NCBI GenBank assembly: GCA_900318865.1
Contig: ONMF01000005.1
Span: 1-64,000 of the forward strand
Length of the DNA: 64,000 nucleotides
Source of the DNA: an uncultured Prevotellaceae bacterium
Lineage (GTDB): Bacteria; Bacteroidota; Bacteroidia; Bacteroidales; Muribaculaceae
Direction: 5' to 3'
The position numbers and the translations under genes are program-made. The notes beneath the pieces were generated by a model. That model saw only the letters and a program-made list of their open reading frames with translations, was not told the origin of the DNA and ran no database searches. The number at the start of each line of letters is the position of its first letter. Positions within the stretch are counted from its first letter, which is position 1. Below are positions 36,769-48,640 of this stretch, piece after piece.

Positions 36769-37272
36769 TCACTCGGTCTTCGGGCAGCAGCCGCCATCGG
36801 CCTTCTTGTCCTTGCCGCAGCAGCCTCCGTCTTGGCCGCCCTTGGGACCGTGGTGCTTGTGACCGTGGCCACCCTTCATGTGCTTGGCCTCCTGTTGCTT
36901 GAACTGGGCGAACTTAGCCTGTTGCTCGCTGGTGAGCAGTTTCTCCACCTGAGCATCGGTGGCATCGCGCTGGGCCTTCATCTGCTCCATGCGGGCTTCC
37001 ATCTGCTCCTTGCTGGGGCGCTCCTTCTTGTCGTCCTTGGTCATGTCACGCTGGGCCTTCCGTGCCTCGAACTCTTGCTTATAAAGGTCGGTGATGGCAC
37101 GCTTCTGCTCGGCGGTGAGGTTCAGCGCCTTGTCCAGGCGCTCCACGCGCATTTCAATCATCTTCTCGGGTGAGCGCATCTCGCGCTGGCCGCCATGCTG
37201 GCGGTGTCCTTGTGCATTCATCATGGCAGTTGCCATCAGGGCAACCATCAATGTCATTACAATCTTTTTCAT
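36769..37272 (-). CDS. Spy/CpxP-like periplasmic protein (DUF4890 type) with His/Cys-rich tail
   Basis: Start at 37272 (MKKIVMTLMVALMATAMMNA, signal peptide). The 167-aa product has an all-helical core with two LTxxQ-like motifs, LNLTAEQKRAITDLYKQE and LLTSEQQAKFAQFKQQE, as in Spy/CpxP chaperones. The C-terminal 35 residues are unusual: MKGGHGHKHHGPKGG followed by two GGCC motifs. These suggest metal binding or sensing in the periplasm, which is inference. Stand-alone gene. Confidence 0.82.
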   Translation of the reverse strand: MKKIVMTLMVALMATAMMNAQGHRQHGGQREMRSPEKMIEMRVERLDKALNLTAEQKRAITDLYKQEFEARKAQRDMTKDDKKERPSKEQMEARMEQMKAQRDATDAQVEKLLTSEQQAKFAQFKQQEAKHMKGGHGHKHHGPKGGQDGGCCGKDKKADGGCCPKTE

Positions 37273-37521
37273 TTTCGTGTTCCTTTCTTTAAAAATATTA
37301 TTGTTGCGTATAAAAAACTCATGGTTCACTTTGCAAATTTCGTACAAAAAAAACACCTATGCAAGCCCTCTCGGCCCATTTGGCGACCAATGGCCGACAA
37401 ACATTGACCAACGCCGTCGAAAACAAGACAAAGCACCATTCATACTGTTAAAAACGAGTGATTTTTACTTAAAATGCCTTTCAAAGCAAGCGATTTGTTC
37501 GCTAAATCGAAAAAAAATCAC

Positions 37522-37529
37522 TAACTTTG
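37522..37529 (+). promoter_or_regulatory. -7 element of the starch-synthase-like operon
   Basis: TAACTTTG at 37522-37529, 25 nt before the start codon. The nearest TTG (37495-37497) is spaced 24 nt, longer than usual. The remaining intergenic stretch 37273-37521 shows nothing else. Confidence 0.55.
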
Positions 37530-37554
37530 CATATTGCTTTTAAGACTACACAAG

Positions 37555-38364
37555 ATGGATGTAAACAAAGTATTGTACATTTCGCAAGAGATTGCTCCCT
37601 ACCTGCCCGAAACTCCCATGGCGGTGCTGGGGCGCGACCTCCCGCAGGGCATTCTCGAGACCGGAGCCGAAGTGCGCACGTTCATGCCCAAATACGGGTC
37701 TATCAACGAGCGTCGGAACCAACTGCACGAAGTCATCAGGCTGTCGGGCATGAACTTGATTATCGACGACACCGACCACCCCCTCATCATCAAAGTGGCG
37801 ACGCTCCAGCCCTCGCGAATGCAAGTATACTTCATCTACAACGATGATTACTTTGCTCACAACCTCACCAAGGAACTGGAAACAGTGAGCTCGCCGGCCG
37901 ACAACGATGAACGCAGCATTTTCTTTGTGCGCGGCGTCATCGAGACGGTGCGCAAGCTCAGGTGGGACCCCAACATTATCCACTGCAATGGCTGGATCAC
38001 CGCCCTGGCACCGCTATATATCCGTCAGAACTACAACGACGACCCGTCGTTCCGCGATGCGAAAATTGTCTACGGACTCTATGACGACGACTTTGAGCAG
38101 CCACTCGACAAGCGGCTCTGGGACAAGTTGCAGATGGACGGCATCCCAGCCGATGCCATAAAGGGCATCAAAGGGAAGCGCGTGAAGCACCTGGCTCTCA
38201 CCAAAATAGCACTGGCCCACTGCGATGCCGTGATGCAATGCAGCCCCAACGTCAGCGACGACGTGCTCAAGCTGGTCAAGCGCAGCAAGCTACCGTTCCT
38301 GCCCTATCAAGAACCCGGCCCCGACCTGATCAAGGCCTGCCACGAGTTCTACCAGTCGCTTTGA
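37555..38364 (+). CDS. Half-length glycogen/starch synthase-like protein (GT5 N-terminal domain)
   Basis: The ATG at 37555 (MDVNKVLYISQEIAPY). The product is 269 aa and corresponds to the N-terminal Rossmann domain of GT5 starch synthase: VLYISQEIAPYLPET, EVRTFMPKYGSINERR, HCNGWITALAPLYI. Canonical enzymes are near 480 aa and carry KxGGL for ADP-glucose. Here that site reads ETPMAVLGRDLP and the C-terminal nucleotide-binding domain is missing. This short form is common in Bacteroidales next to DUF4270, so catalysis alone is doubtful. Head of a two-gene unit. Confidence 0.85.
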   Translation: MDVNKVLYISQEIAPYLPETPMAVLGRDLPQGILETGAEVRTFMPKYGSINERRNQLHEVIRLSGMNLIIDDTDHPLIIKVATLQPSRMQVYFIYNDDYFAHNLTKELETVSSPADNDERSIFFVRGVIETVRKLRWDPNIIHCNGWITALAPLYIRQNYNDDPSFRDAKIVYGLYDDDFEQPLDKRLWDKLQMDGIPADAIKGIKGKRVKHLALTKIALAHCDAVMQCSPNVSDDVLKLVKRSKLPFLPYQEPGPDLIKACHEFYQSL

Positions 38365-38432
38365 ACACACGGCGCGGCCACAACACCGGCACCCATTATT
38401 AACCACTGCGCATCATTATCACATTAAATGAT

Positions 38433-39842
38433 ATGAACAAAATCATCAACGTGCTTTACGCCCTGCTCACGCTTGTGTGCGTAGGCTCTTGTACCGACAG
38501 CAATATAGGCTCGGCACTTGCCGACAAGAAACTCTTTATCGTCGAGGATTCCTCCTTTGTCATCACCGGACACTCGGTGCCCAACCCCAGGTTGCAGGCA
38601 CGCACCAGCTCCCAGCTGCTGGGAGTCATCAGGAGTGAAGGCTACGGAACACTCTCCAGCGATGTGGTCACCCAGTTCATGCCTGTGCTGCTCATCGACA
38701 CAGTGCGCACAAGCGCCGCCGCCATCGACTCGTGCAAGCTGCGCCTGCGCATTCCGGCCACCGGCGGCTTCACTGGCGACTCCCTGGCCACCATGCGTCT
38801 GAACGTCTACCGGCTCAAGAAGCAACTGCCATCGCCCATCTATAGCGACTTTGACCCCACCGACTACTACGACCCCGATGAATTACTGGCCTCGGTGCCC
38901 TATTCGCCTGCGGCGGCCGAACTTTTCTCCTTTACTGCCGACGGCGGTGCCACGTTCATCAACTATCGCGATGTGTATGTGACGCTGCCCGTGGAGGTGG
39001 CGCGCGACATCTTCACAGAATTCAAGCAGAACCCCGCCACGTTTTCCTCGCCCAAGCTCTTCGCCCAATTCTTCCCCGGCCTATATATCACCAATTCCTA
39101 TGGCAGTGGACGGGTGATGAATTTCACACACACCGAAATCATCTCCTACTTCCGGCGCACCTACAAAGCCACCGATGGCTCGGACTCGATAGTGGTTGCC
39201 AACCAAACCTATCTGGGCGCCACGCCCGAGGTGCTGAGCGACAACATCATTCACCTCGACATTGACAAGAAAATTCAGGACATGGTTGATGCCGGTGACG
39301 CCATCATCATGGCGCCGGCTGGCTATGAAGTGCAAGTGAAGTTCCCCATTCAGGAAATCATCGACGCCTATCTGTCGGGGTCCGACGACGACCTTTCGAT
39401 TGTCAACGCATTGTCGATGGAACTGCCCGTTGAGCCCATCGCCACCGAGTATAAAATCAACCCACCCGACTATCTGCTCATGGTGAAGACCAGCATGAAG
39501 GACCAGTTTATAGCCGGCGACAGCCTCACCAACAACAAGGACTCGTTCTACGCCAAGTATGACCCGAAGACTCGCAAATACGTGTTCAGCGGCATGCGCG
39601 ACTACGTTCTGAACATCCTCAAGAACAAGCTCGGAGTAGCCGACGAGGAAGACATCAATCTCACCATCACTCCGGTAGATGTCACCACCTACACCAATGC
39701 CACGGCGAGCTACTACACCACCACCACCTCCACCACCACGGTGACCAAGATTGCCCCTCAAGTGTCGAAACCGGCTATCGCAAAAATCCGGTTCGACAAG
39801 GCTAAAATCAAGATAAGTTTCAGCAAGCAATTCCTGTTCTGA
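38433..39842 (+). CDS. DUF4270 lipoprotein
   Basis: Protein of 469 aa with lipoprotein signal MNKIINVLYALLTLVCVGSC (Cys20). The body matches DUF4270: DSSFVITGHSVPNPRLQARTSS, QFMPVLLIDTVRTSAAAIDSCKLRLRI and a C-terminal AKIRFDKAKIKISFSKQ. Predicted outer-membrane or periplasmic beta protein of unknown function. It starts 68 nt after the starch-synthase-like gene, an adjacency recurring in Bacteroidales. A Thr-rich run (TTTTSTTTVT) lies near the end. Confidence 0.85.
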   Translation: MNKIINVLYALLTLVCVGSCTDSNIGSALADKKLFIVEDSSFVITGHSVPNPRLQARTSSQLLGVIRSEGYGTLSSDVVTQFMPVLLIDTVRTSAAAIDSCKLRLRIPATGGFTGDSLATMRLNVYRLKKQLPSPIYSDFDPTDYYDPDELLASVPYSPAAAELFSFTADGGATFINYRDVYVTLPVEVARDIFTEFKQNPATFSSPKLFAQFFPGLYITNSYGSGRVMNFTHTEIISYFRRTYKATDGSDSIVVANQTYLGATPEVLSDNIIHLDIDKKIQDMVDAGDAIIMAPAGYEVQVKFPIQEIIDAYLSGSDDDLSIVNALSMELPVEPIATEYKINPPDYLLMVKTSMKDQFIAGDSLTNNKDSFYAKYDPKTRKYVFSGMRDYVLNILKNKLGVADEEDINLTITPVDVTTYTNATASYYTTTTSTTTVTKIAPQVSKPAIAKIRFDKAKIKISFSKQFLF

Positions 39843-39860
39843 CATTTTTTTGAGCGCAAG

Positions 39861-39893
39861 CCATTGCCGATTATCAATAATTTACTATCTTTG
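39861..39893 (+). promoter_or_regulatory. Extended promoter module of tRNA-Thr
   Basis: CCATTG (39861-39866), 19-nt spacer containing TTATCAATAATTT, TATCTTTG (39886-39893). Confidence 0.85.
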
Positions 39894-39927
39894 CACCGCA
39901 AAACACAAAACGACGCGTTTTGTATCA

Positions 39928-40000
39928 GCCGCAATAGCTCAGTTGGTAGAGCATTTCATTCGTAACGAAAAGGTCGCGGGTTCGAGTCCCGCTCGCGGCT
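39928..40000 (+). tRNA. tRNA-Thr (anticodon CGU)
   Basis: Acceptor GCCGCAA/TCGCGGC (one A-C mismatch at 6-67), D arm GCTCAGTTGGTAGAGC, anticodon arm TTTCA-TTCGTAA-CGAAA with anticodon CGT (A-C mismatch at the loop-proximal pair), T arm GCGGG-TTCGAGT-CCCGC. CCA not encoded. Confidence 0.88.
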
Positions 40001-40003
40001 CAC

Positions 40004-40042
40004 AACGGGAGAAACCATGCAGAGGTTTCTCCCGTTATTTTT
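40004..40042 (+). terminator. Terminator of tRNA-Thr
   Basis: AACGGGAGAAACC / GGTTTCTCCCGTT, 13-bp perfect stem, then TATTTTTT. Confidence 0.88.
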
Positions 40043-40188
40043 TCGGGGCATCGGCAAAGGTGAGCCAAAAAACGACCCATTCTGGGCCTATTGAGCGATT
40101 TGGGTTAAACCCGGCACCCTTTTTCAAGTCTAAAGCGCAAACGTGTGTTTCATCAATAGTATCAACAACAACAAACATCTACAACATC

Positions 40189-40896
40189 ATGTTCAAGGAC
40201 AAGGACAAGATACTGTCGGCAGCAATGATTGCGCTGGGTATCGTGATTTTGGGATTCTGCCTGAAGGGTGGCATTGACAATTTTGTCAACAAAGACCGTG
40301 TCATCACCGTCAAGGGACTTGCCGAAATGCAGGTGCCGGCCAACAAAGTGACATGGCCCATCGTCACCAAGGAGATGGGCAACAACCTGCAGGCGCTCTA
40401 CACCACCGTCAACGCCAAGAATTCGGCCATCGTCGCCTTCTTGAAACAGAACGGCATCGACGAAAAAGAAATCAGTGTCAACGCTCCTCAGGTTTACGAC
40501 CGCGACGCCAACGACTACCAAAGCACCCGTTCTACCGACCGCTATAACGTGACGAGCGTCATCACCGTCACCTCAACACAGGTGGACAAGGTGCGCGGCA
40601 TCATCGCCAAGCAGGGCGAACTGCTGAACCAGGGCATCGCCATCGTGCAGAGCTATGAGAACGACATCGCCTACGAATACACGTCGTTCAACGAAATCAA
40701 GCCCAAAATGATGGATGAGGCCATCGAGAACGCCAAGAAGACGGCACAGCAGTTTGCCGACAAGAGTGGCAGCAAGCTCAATAAGATTGAGCATGCCGAC
40801 CAGGGGGTATTCACCATTGAGAACCGCGATGCCAACACGCCCTACATCAAGAATCTGCGCGTGGTGTCGACCATCACCTATTCGCTCAAGAACTGA
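40189..40896 (+). CDS. SIMPL (DUF541) domain protein
   Basis: The ATG at 40189 (MFKDKDKILSAAMIALGIVI). A longer in-frame opening upstream runs through the tRNA and is not real. The 235-aa product has one N-terminal membrane helix (about 8-26), then the SIMPL domain: RVITVKGLAEMQVPANKVTW, EISVNAPQVYDRD and TITYSLKN. SIMPL proteins are envelope-anchored and often linked to oxidative or envelope stress; the specific role is unknown. Single gene ending at a strong terminator. Confidence 0.88.
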   Translation: MFKDKDKILSAAMIALGIVILGFCLKGGIDNFVNKDRVITVKGLAEMQVPANKVTWPIVTKEMGNNLQALYTTVNAKNSAIVAFLKQNGIDEKEISVNAPQVYDRDANDYQSTRSTDRYNVTSVITVTSTQVDKVRGIIAKQGELLNQGIAIVQSYENDIAYEYTSFNEIKPKMMDEAIENAKKTAQQFADKSGSKLNKIEHADQGVFTIENRDANTPYIKNLRVVSTITYSLKN

Positions 40897-40924
40897 CAGG
40901 GGCGGCAATGCCGGCCACAGTAAG

Positions 40925-40962
40925 AAAGAAGGCGCACCGTTTCAAAGCGGTGCGCCTTCTTT
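40925..40962. terminator. Bidirectional terminator
   Basis: AAAGAAGGCGCACCG / CGGTGCGCCTTCTTT, 15-bp perfect stem with an 8-nt loop, between convergent SIMPL and secA genes. Confidence 0.88.
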
Positions 40963-40991
40963 GTGTTATGTATCCCGGTGGCTGACTGCCG

Positions 40992-44348
<3,357 letters not shown>

Positions 44349-44440
44349 TTTCTATGTAATGTTGTTGTTTTTATCTTTGTAATAATCCTTGCTTGAGGCA
44401 AAAATGATGCCTTGGCATCTTCTTGCCCTCAATTAACCTA

Positions 44441-44472
44441 CAAAGATACGAATTTCCTGACAAATGGCAATG
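44441..44472 (-). promoter_or_regulatory. Promoter of secA
   Basis: On the minus strand TCATTG, 19-nt spacer beginning CCATTTGTCA, then TATCTTTG (44441-44448). It resembles the tRNA promoter modules. The leader is about 90 nt. Confidence 0.7.
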
Positions 44473-44479
44473 AATAACG

Positions 44480-45679
44480 TCATTTTGTCGTGTTTTTGCA
44501 CCGGGCACCCGGCAATAACACGTTGAGCACCGAGCGCAACAGCGATGTTGCCATCACCGGGAAAAAGGCCACATTGGCCACCTGCGGGAGCCACGGCCAC
44601 GCCAGCAGCAGCAAGGCCACCACCAGGGCGTTGGCCCCATGGCACCTGCGCAGCAGGCGGCCACAGCGCGGCACCCAGGGCAGTGCGGCAAGCAGCAGGC
44701 AGAAGGGGTGCGCCCAGAAGGCGTTATAGTTGGGCGAAGTAGCCTCACGCACGCTCACAAAGATGAGGAAGAACAGCACGCAGCCCACCACGGTGAGCGC
44801 GCCGTAGAACAGCGTGTCGAACCAGCGGCACACACGCCGGCGGCGCCAGTCGAGCGCACTCACCAGCACGGCCAGCGCCAGCACGGCCAGCATGGCGGCC
44901 AGGGGCGAGAGTGGCCAGGGAGTGGCAGGAAGTACAATGCCGTCCTCGCTGCCGTCGACCATCACATGGGTGGAGCGCACCAATGGCACGGAGTGGCCGT
45001 CGCGCTGCACCATCGTGCCGGCGGCCGAGCGCATGAGCGACATGGGGATGAACATCTGCTCGTGCTCATCGATGGCACGGTCCAGCCCTGCTCCCAGCAC
45101 CAGGTCAATGCCGAACTGGAGCCACGGATAATTGCGCGCATAGTGCGTCATCACTTGCCGATAGGTCACCGTGCCGGTTATGGCTGGATTGTGGAGCGGT
45201 TGCCCCAGCGACTGCTCAATGATGTCGCGGGGGCGTGTGGAGCAGTTATCCGTCAGATATTGGTAGCGATAGGTGTTATTGGGCGGCAAGGCATTGGCCA
45301 CCAGCAGGTCGCGCACCTGGCAAGCCTGCTCTTGCGTGAGGTTGAGCTCTTGCTCCACCATGCGGCGGCCGGGTTCCATCATAGCATACTGCGGCGGCAC
45401 GGCCAGGCACAGATAGTCGGCCTCGCCCGTGACAAATCGATAGACAAATCCCGGCGTGTTGAAATCGAACACACCGTAGTTGAAATAGTAATCGGCCGCT
45501 CCTTGCGTGACGCGGATTTCGGTGTGTCCATACACCGAGAACACCTCGCTGCCGGGATAGAACGTCACCAGCCGCACGCGCACCGTGTCGGCCGCATCCT
45601 GGGCAGCGGCGGCAATGACGCCCGTGAAGCTCATCAGGGCAGCCATCAGAACGGAAATCACGAAGTTCTTTCTCATCAT
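44480..45679 (-). CDS. lnb: DUF4105 membrane protein, probable lipoprotein N-acyltransferase Lnb
   Basis: Protein of 399 aa. Signal-anchor start MMRKNFVISVLMAALMSFTG, then a periplasmic domain (about 33-250) with SVYGHTEIRV (His52) and TDNCSTRPRDI (Cys145), consistent with a Cys/His papain-like site. At least four C-terminal membrane helices follow (from about 262). This architecture (Lnb N-terminal periplasmic domain, formerly DUF4105) is that of Lnb, reported in Bacteroides to N-acylate diacylated lipoproteins in place of Lnt. Gene name by architecture only. Monocistronic. Confidence 0.75.
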   Translation of the reverse strand: MMRKNFVISVLMAALMSFTGVIAAAAQDAADTVRVRLVTFYPGSEVFSVYGHTEIRVTQGAADYYFNYGVFDFNTPGFVYRFVTGEADYLCLAVPPQYAMMEPGRRMVEQELNLTQEQACQVRDLLVANALPPNNTYRYQYLTDNCSTRPRDIIEQSLGQPLHNPAITGTVTYRQVMTHYARNYPWLQFGIDLVLGAGLDRAIDEHEQMFIPMSLMRSAAGTMVQRDGHSVPLVRSTHVMVDGSEDGIVLPATPWPLSPLAAMLAVLALAVLVSALDWRRRRVCRWFDTLFYGALTVVGCVLFFLIFVSVREATSPNYNAFWAHPFCLLLAALPWVPRCGRLLRRCHGANALVVALLLLAWPWLPQVANVAFFPVMATSLLRSVLNVLLPGARCKNTTK

Positions 45680-45859
45680 GCTATGGTGGTACGCCCGATG
45701 TGTGAGCGCACGCCCACAAAATTACAAAAAACGACGTAATTCTCCTCATCGTCACCGCCAAAATCAACACAGACATCCATAACACATCACAGAATACTAA
45801 AAAAATGTAAATAATATGAAAATAATGTTTAACGTAAACCTTTTCTCAAAAAAACACAC

Positions 45860-45867
45860 TAAATTTG
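45860..45867 (+). promoter_or_regulatory. Candidate -7 element of nagA
   Basis: TAAATTTG at 45860-45867, 65 nt before the chosen start. No convincing -33 element. Confidence 0.45.
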
Positions 45868-45932
45868 TGATACGTAAACGCGAGTTAGAGAAAAGACTGA
45901 ATCAAACCTATAGCGCAAATACAAGAGGAAAG

Positions 45933-47084
45933 ATGCTCACACAGATTTACAACGGACACATACTCACCCCCGAGGGATGGGTAAACCAAGGCTCGGTGGT
46001 GTTTTCCGATGGACACATCACGGAAGTGACCAAGAGCAGCCACATCATTGAGCGCGCCGACCGCACAATCAACGCGCACGGCATGCATGTGGTGCCCGGA
46101 GGCATTGAACTGCACTGCCACGGCGGTGGCGGCAGCGACTTCATGGAGGGAACCATTGAGGCCTTCAGGACTGCCGTCGACACTCACATGCGGCACGGCA
46201 CCACGGCCATCTTCCCCACCCTGTCGTCATGCACCCTCCCCATGATTGAGGATGCTTGCCAAACGTGCCAAACCCTCATGAATGAGCCCGGCACGCCCAT
46301 CATGGGGCTGCACCTTGAAGGGCCGTATTTCAATCCCCGCAAGGCCGGCGCCCAGATGCCCGAGGCCATCCGCATTCCCGATGTGGACGAGTACACCCAC
46401 ATCATCGAAGACTATGACTGCGTGCGCCGTTGGGACGTGGCTCCCGAGCTGCCCGGAGCCGTGCTCATGGGAAAATACATCACCAGCAAGGGGGTGGTGG
46501 CGGCCATCGGCCACACTGCCGCCGAATATCCCGATGTAAAAGCGGCCTATGAGGCGGGCTACAGCCTGGCCACCCATTTCTACAATGCCATGCCCGGATT
46601 TCACAACGTGCGCGAATACAAGCACGCCGGCACCGTCGAGAGCGTCTATCTGATGGAAAACATGTCGGTGGAGATGATTGCCGACGGCATTCACGTGCCC
46701 ATCCCCATCCTGCGCCTGATTCACCGCATGAAAGGCGTGGAGCGCACCGCACTGGTCACCGACGCCCTGGCCGTCACCGCCAGCGACAGCGACAAGGCCT
46801 TCGACCCTCGAGTCATCATCGAGGACGGCGTGTGCAAGCTCAGCGACCGCTCGGCACTGGCCGGCAGCATCGCAACAATGGACAGGCTCATCCGCACCAT
46901 TGTCAAGGATGCCGAGCTGCCGCTTCAAGACGCCGTGCGCATGGCCAGCGAAACGCCGGCCCGCATCATGGGCATCTACGACCGCAAGGGCTCGCTGCAG
47001 CGCGGCAAGGATGCCGACATCCTGCTGCTCGACGATGAGGTCCAGCTGCAGGGGGTCTTCTCGATGGGCGAGCGCGTGGTTTGA
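45933..47084 (+). CDS. nagA: N-acetylglucosamine-6-phosphate deacetylase
   Basis: Start at 45933 (MLTQIYNGHILTPEG), preceded by AGAGGAAAG. An upstream ATG would add 39 basic residues with no family match. The 383-aa product is an amidohydrolase TIM barrel with ELHCHGGGG (His61, His63), LHLEGPY (metal ligand Glu129), GHTAAEYPD, ATHFYNAMPGF and VTDALAVTAS with the catalytic Asp. It converts GlcNAc-6-P to GlcN-6-P and acetate. No nagB or transporter is adjacent. Confidence 0.96.
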   Translation: MLTQIYNGHILTPEGWVNQGSVVFSDGHITEVTKSSHIIERADRTINAHGMHVVPGGIELHCHGGGGSDFMEGTIEAFRTAVDTHMRHGTTAIFPTLSSCTLPMIEDACQTCQTLMNEPGTPIMGLHLEGPYFNPRKAGAQMPEAIRIPDVDEYTHIIEDYDCVRRWDVAPELPGAVLMGKYITSKGVVAAIGHTAAEYPDVKAAYEAGYSLATHFYNAMPGFHNVREYKHAGTVESVYLMENMSVEMIADGIHVPIPILRLIHRMKGVERTALVTDALAVTASDSDKAFDPRVIIEDGVCKLSDRSALAGSIATMDRLIRTIVKDAELPLQDAVRMASETPARIMGIYDRKGSLQRGKDADILLLDDEVQLQGVFSMGERVV

Positions 47085-47146
47085 CATGCCGCCGGGCAGT
47101 GAAAAACGCAAAAAAACTGCTCCGCAATGAAAAAAATACACTTTTT

Positions 47147-47179
47147 CCATTGCCAGTTATCAATTATTTCATATCTTTG
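47147..47179 (+). promoter_or_regulatory. Extended promoter module of tRNA-His
   Basis: CCATTG (47147-47152), 19-nt spacer containing TTATCAATTATTT, TATCTTTG (47172-47179). Confidence 0.85.
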
Positions 47180-47199
47180 CACCCGCAAATGTGACACAT

Positions 47200-47277
<78 letters not shown>

Positions 47278-47280
47278 TCG

Positions 47281-47320
47281 CGCGGCGGTCGAATGATTTC
47301 ACTCGGCCGCCGCCGTTTTT
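47281..47320 (+). terminator. Probable terminator of tRNA-His
   Basis: CGGCGG (47283-47288) faces CCGCCG (47307-47315), followed by T5. Confidence 0.65.
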
Positions 47321-47342
47321 CATCCAATCGACAACGAATTAC

Positions 47343-47373
47343 TTTGGTTTTCGCTCACTTTTGCTTATATTTG
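47343..47373 (+). promoter_or_regulatory. Promoter of the 209-aa secreted orphan
   Basis: TTTG (47343-47346), 19-nt spacer, TATATTTG (47366-47373): full consensus. The start codon is 27 nt downstream. Confidence 0.82.
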
Positions 47374-47400
47374 CAAAAGTCAACCAAAACCTCACACACC

Positions 47401-48030
47401 ATGAAAGCCCGAATTATCCTTTTTGCATTAGTCGCCTCCATCGCCACCACGATGGCCACGGCGCAGAATGAGCAGGCACGCATGAAACAAATCCGCGAGG
47501 CTTACGCCGGCCGCCTGGCCTTGATGCAGGACAGACCCTACGATGACGGCGCGCCGTTCAACGAAGTCACCACCACCGTGACCAATAATCTGCCAGGCTC
47601 GGGCATCTGCACTTCAAATAAGCATTTCTACTTCACACAGCCCGATTTCATGGAGAGCGAAGATGAGGAGGGGGAATTTGACGCCACACTCTACAGCACG
47701 CTCTACTACGCCACCAGCATCAATGTGTATGCCGGCACCCATCACTACATCTGGGAATTCCTGTGGGATGCCGAGACGGGCGACCCGATGTTTGCCATGC
47801 TGGTGATGAAAGAAGGCTCCGAGAAAGACAGCGCACAGAAGGAATACCGCTTCTACCTCGACAAGGGGAAGGTGTTCAAAGCGGTCCCCGACGTTGCCTT
47901 GTGGCCCGACCCCGAGCAGGATTTTCTCGCGCCCTACTTCAGAGACCTCGACACCGTGCCCGCAATAATGGCCAAGCAGTGCACCATTCTGGACGCACTG
48001 CTTGAAAATGTAGTAGTTTCCAACAAGTGA
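47401..48030 (+). CDS. Secreted protein of unknown function, 209 aa
   Basis: Not recognised. The ATG at 47401 gives signal peptide MKARIILFALVASIATTMAT with cleavage near TAQ. Any earlier in-frame start would run through the tRNA. The mature part has KQIREAYAGRLALM, a Tyr-rich beta region (TLYYATSINVYAGTHHYIWEF), an FYLDKGKVFKAVPD segment and only two Cys. Soluble periplasmic or secreted protein. Own promoter; convergent with the OmpH gene 12 nt away. Confidence 0.75.
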   Translation: MKARIILFALVASIATTMATAQNEQARMKQIREAYAGRLALMQDRPYDDGAPFNEVTTTVTNNLPGSGICTSNKHFYFTQPDFMESEDEEGEFDATLYSTLYYATSINVYAGTHHYIWEFLWDAETGDPMFAMLVMKEGSEKDSAQKEYRFYLDKGKVFKAVPDVALWPDPEQDFLAPYFRDLDTVPAIMAKQCTILDALLENVVVSNK

Positions 48031-48041
48031 CCCGCGGGCCT

Positions 48042-48545
48042 TCACAGCCCGAGTTTGGCCATGACTGCCGCCGTGAGGTCGACCACGCTCGAGCCGGCAT
48101 AAGCCACCGGCGTGGTGGCGGTGTCGAGCACCAGGTCGTATTCGCCCTCGTCGCCCACGGCCTTGATGGCATCCTTGATGGCCTTCTCGATGGGGACCAT
48201 GAGGCTGTCGCGGCGCGCGGTGATGTCGGCCTTCGCAGCCTTTTCAAAGGCTTGAATCTTTTTGTCGCCCTCCATCACCTCCTGCATGCGCCGCTCCTTG
48301 ATGGTGGCAGGCGTGGAGGCATCGTCGGCCGATGCCTGATAATCGGCAAATTTCGAGTCAAAATCGGCCCTCAGCTTGTCAAGCTCGGCTTGATACGCAT
48401 CGGTGACCACCTTGAGCTGAGCCTCGGCCGCGGCCTTGGCTGGCATGACGTCAAACACCGCCTTGGAGTCGACAATGGCGATGCGTGCCTGCGCGGCGGC
48501 GAGCAGTGGCAGCGCGGCCACAATGGTGAGCAGAATCTTTTTCAT
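48042..48545 (-). CDS. Periplasmic chaperone Skp/OmpH, copy C
   Basis: Start at 48545 (MKKILLTIVAALPLLAAA, signal peptide). The 167-aa product has IAIVDSKAVFDVMPAKAAAEAQL as the Skp N-terminal strand, a long coiled helix pair (about 40-115), and a C-terminal YDLVLDTATTPVAY...DLTAAV edge. It prevents aggregation of outer-membrane proteins on their way to BamA. Last gene of the DUF6242 to OmpH operon. Confidence 0.88.
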   Translation of the reverse strand: MKKILLTIVAALPLLAAAQARIAIVDSKAVFDVMPAKAAAEAQLKVVTDAYQAELDKLRADFDSKFADYQASADDASTPATIKERRMQEVMEGDKKIQAFEKAAKADITARRDSLMVPIEKAIKDAIKAVGDEGEYDLVLDTATTPVAYAGSSVVDLTAAVMAKLGL

Positions 48546-48640
48546 AAACTTGTGTTTCATCTTCATCGGCCATGGGCCGCAGAAAAATATAAAAATGAGG
48601 CCGAAGCGAACTTCGGCCTTTAAAAATCAACGTTAGTGTT

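Noticed and set aside
37534..38364. Starch-synthase-like gene considered a frameshifted pseudogene
   Set aside because: It ends at a clean stop, the expected missing domain is not found in any frame downstream, and the same short form is familiar beside DUF4270 in other Bacteroidales.
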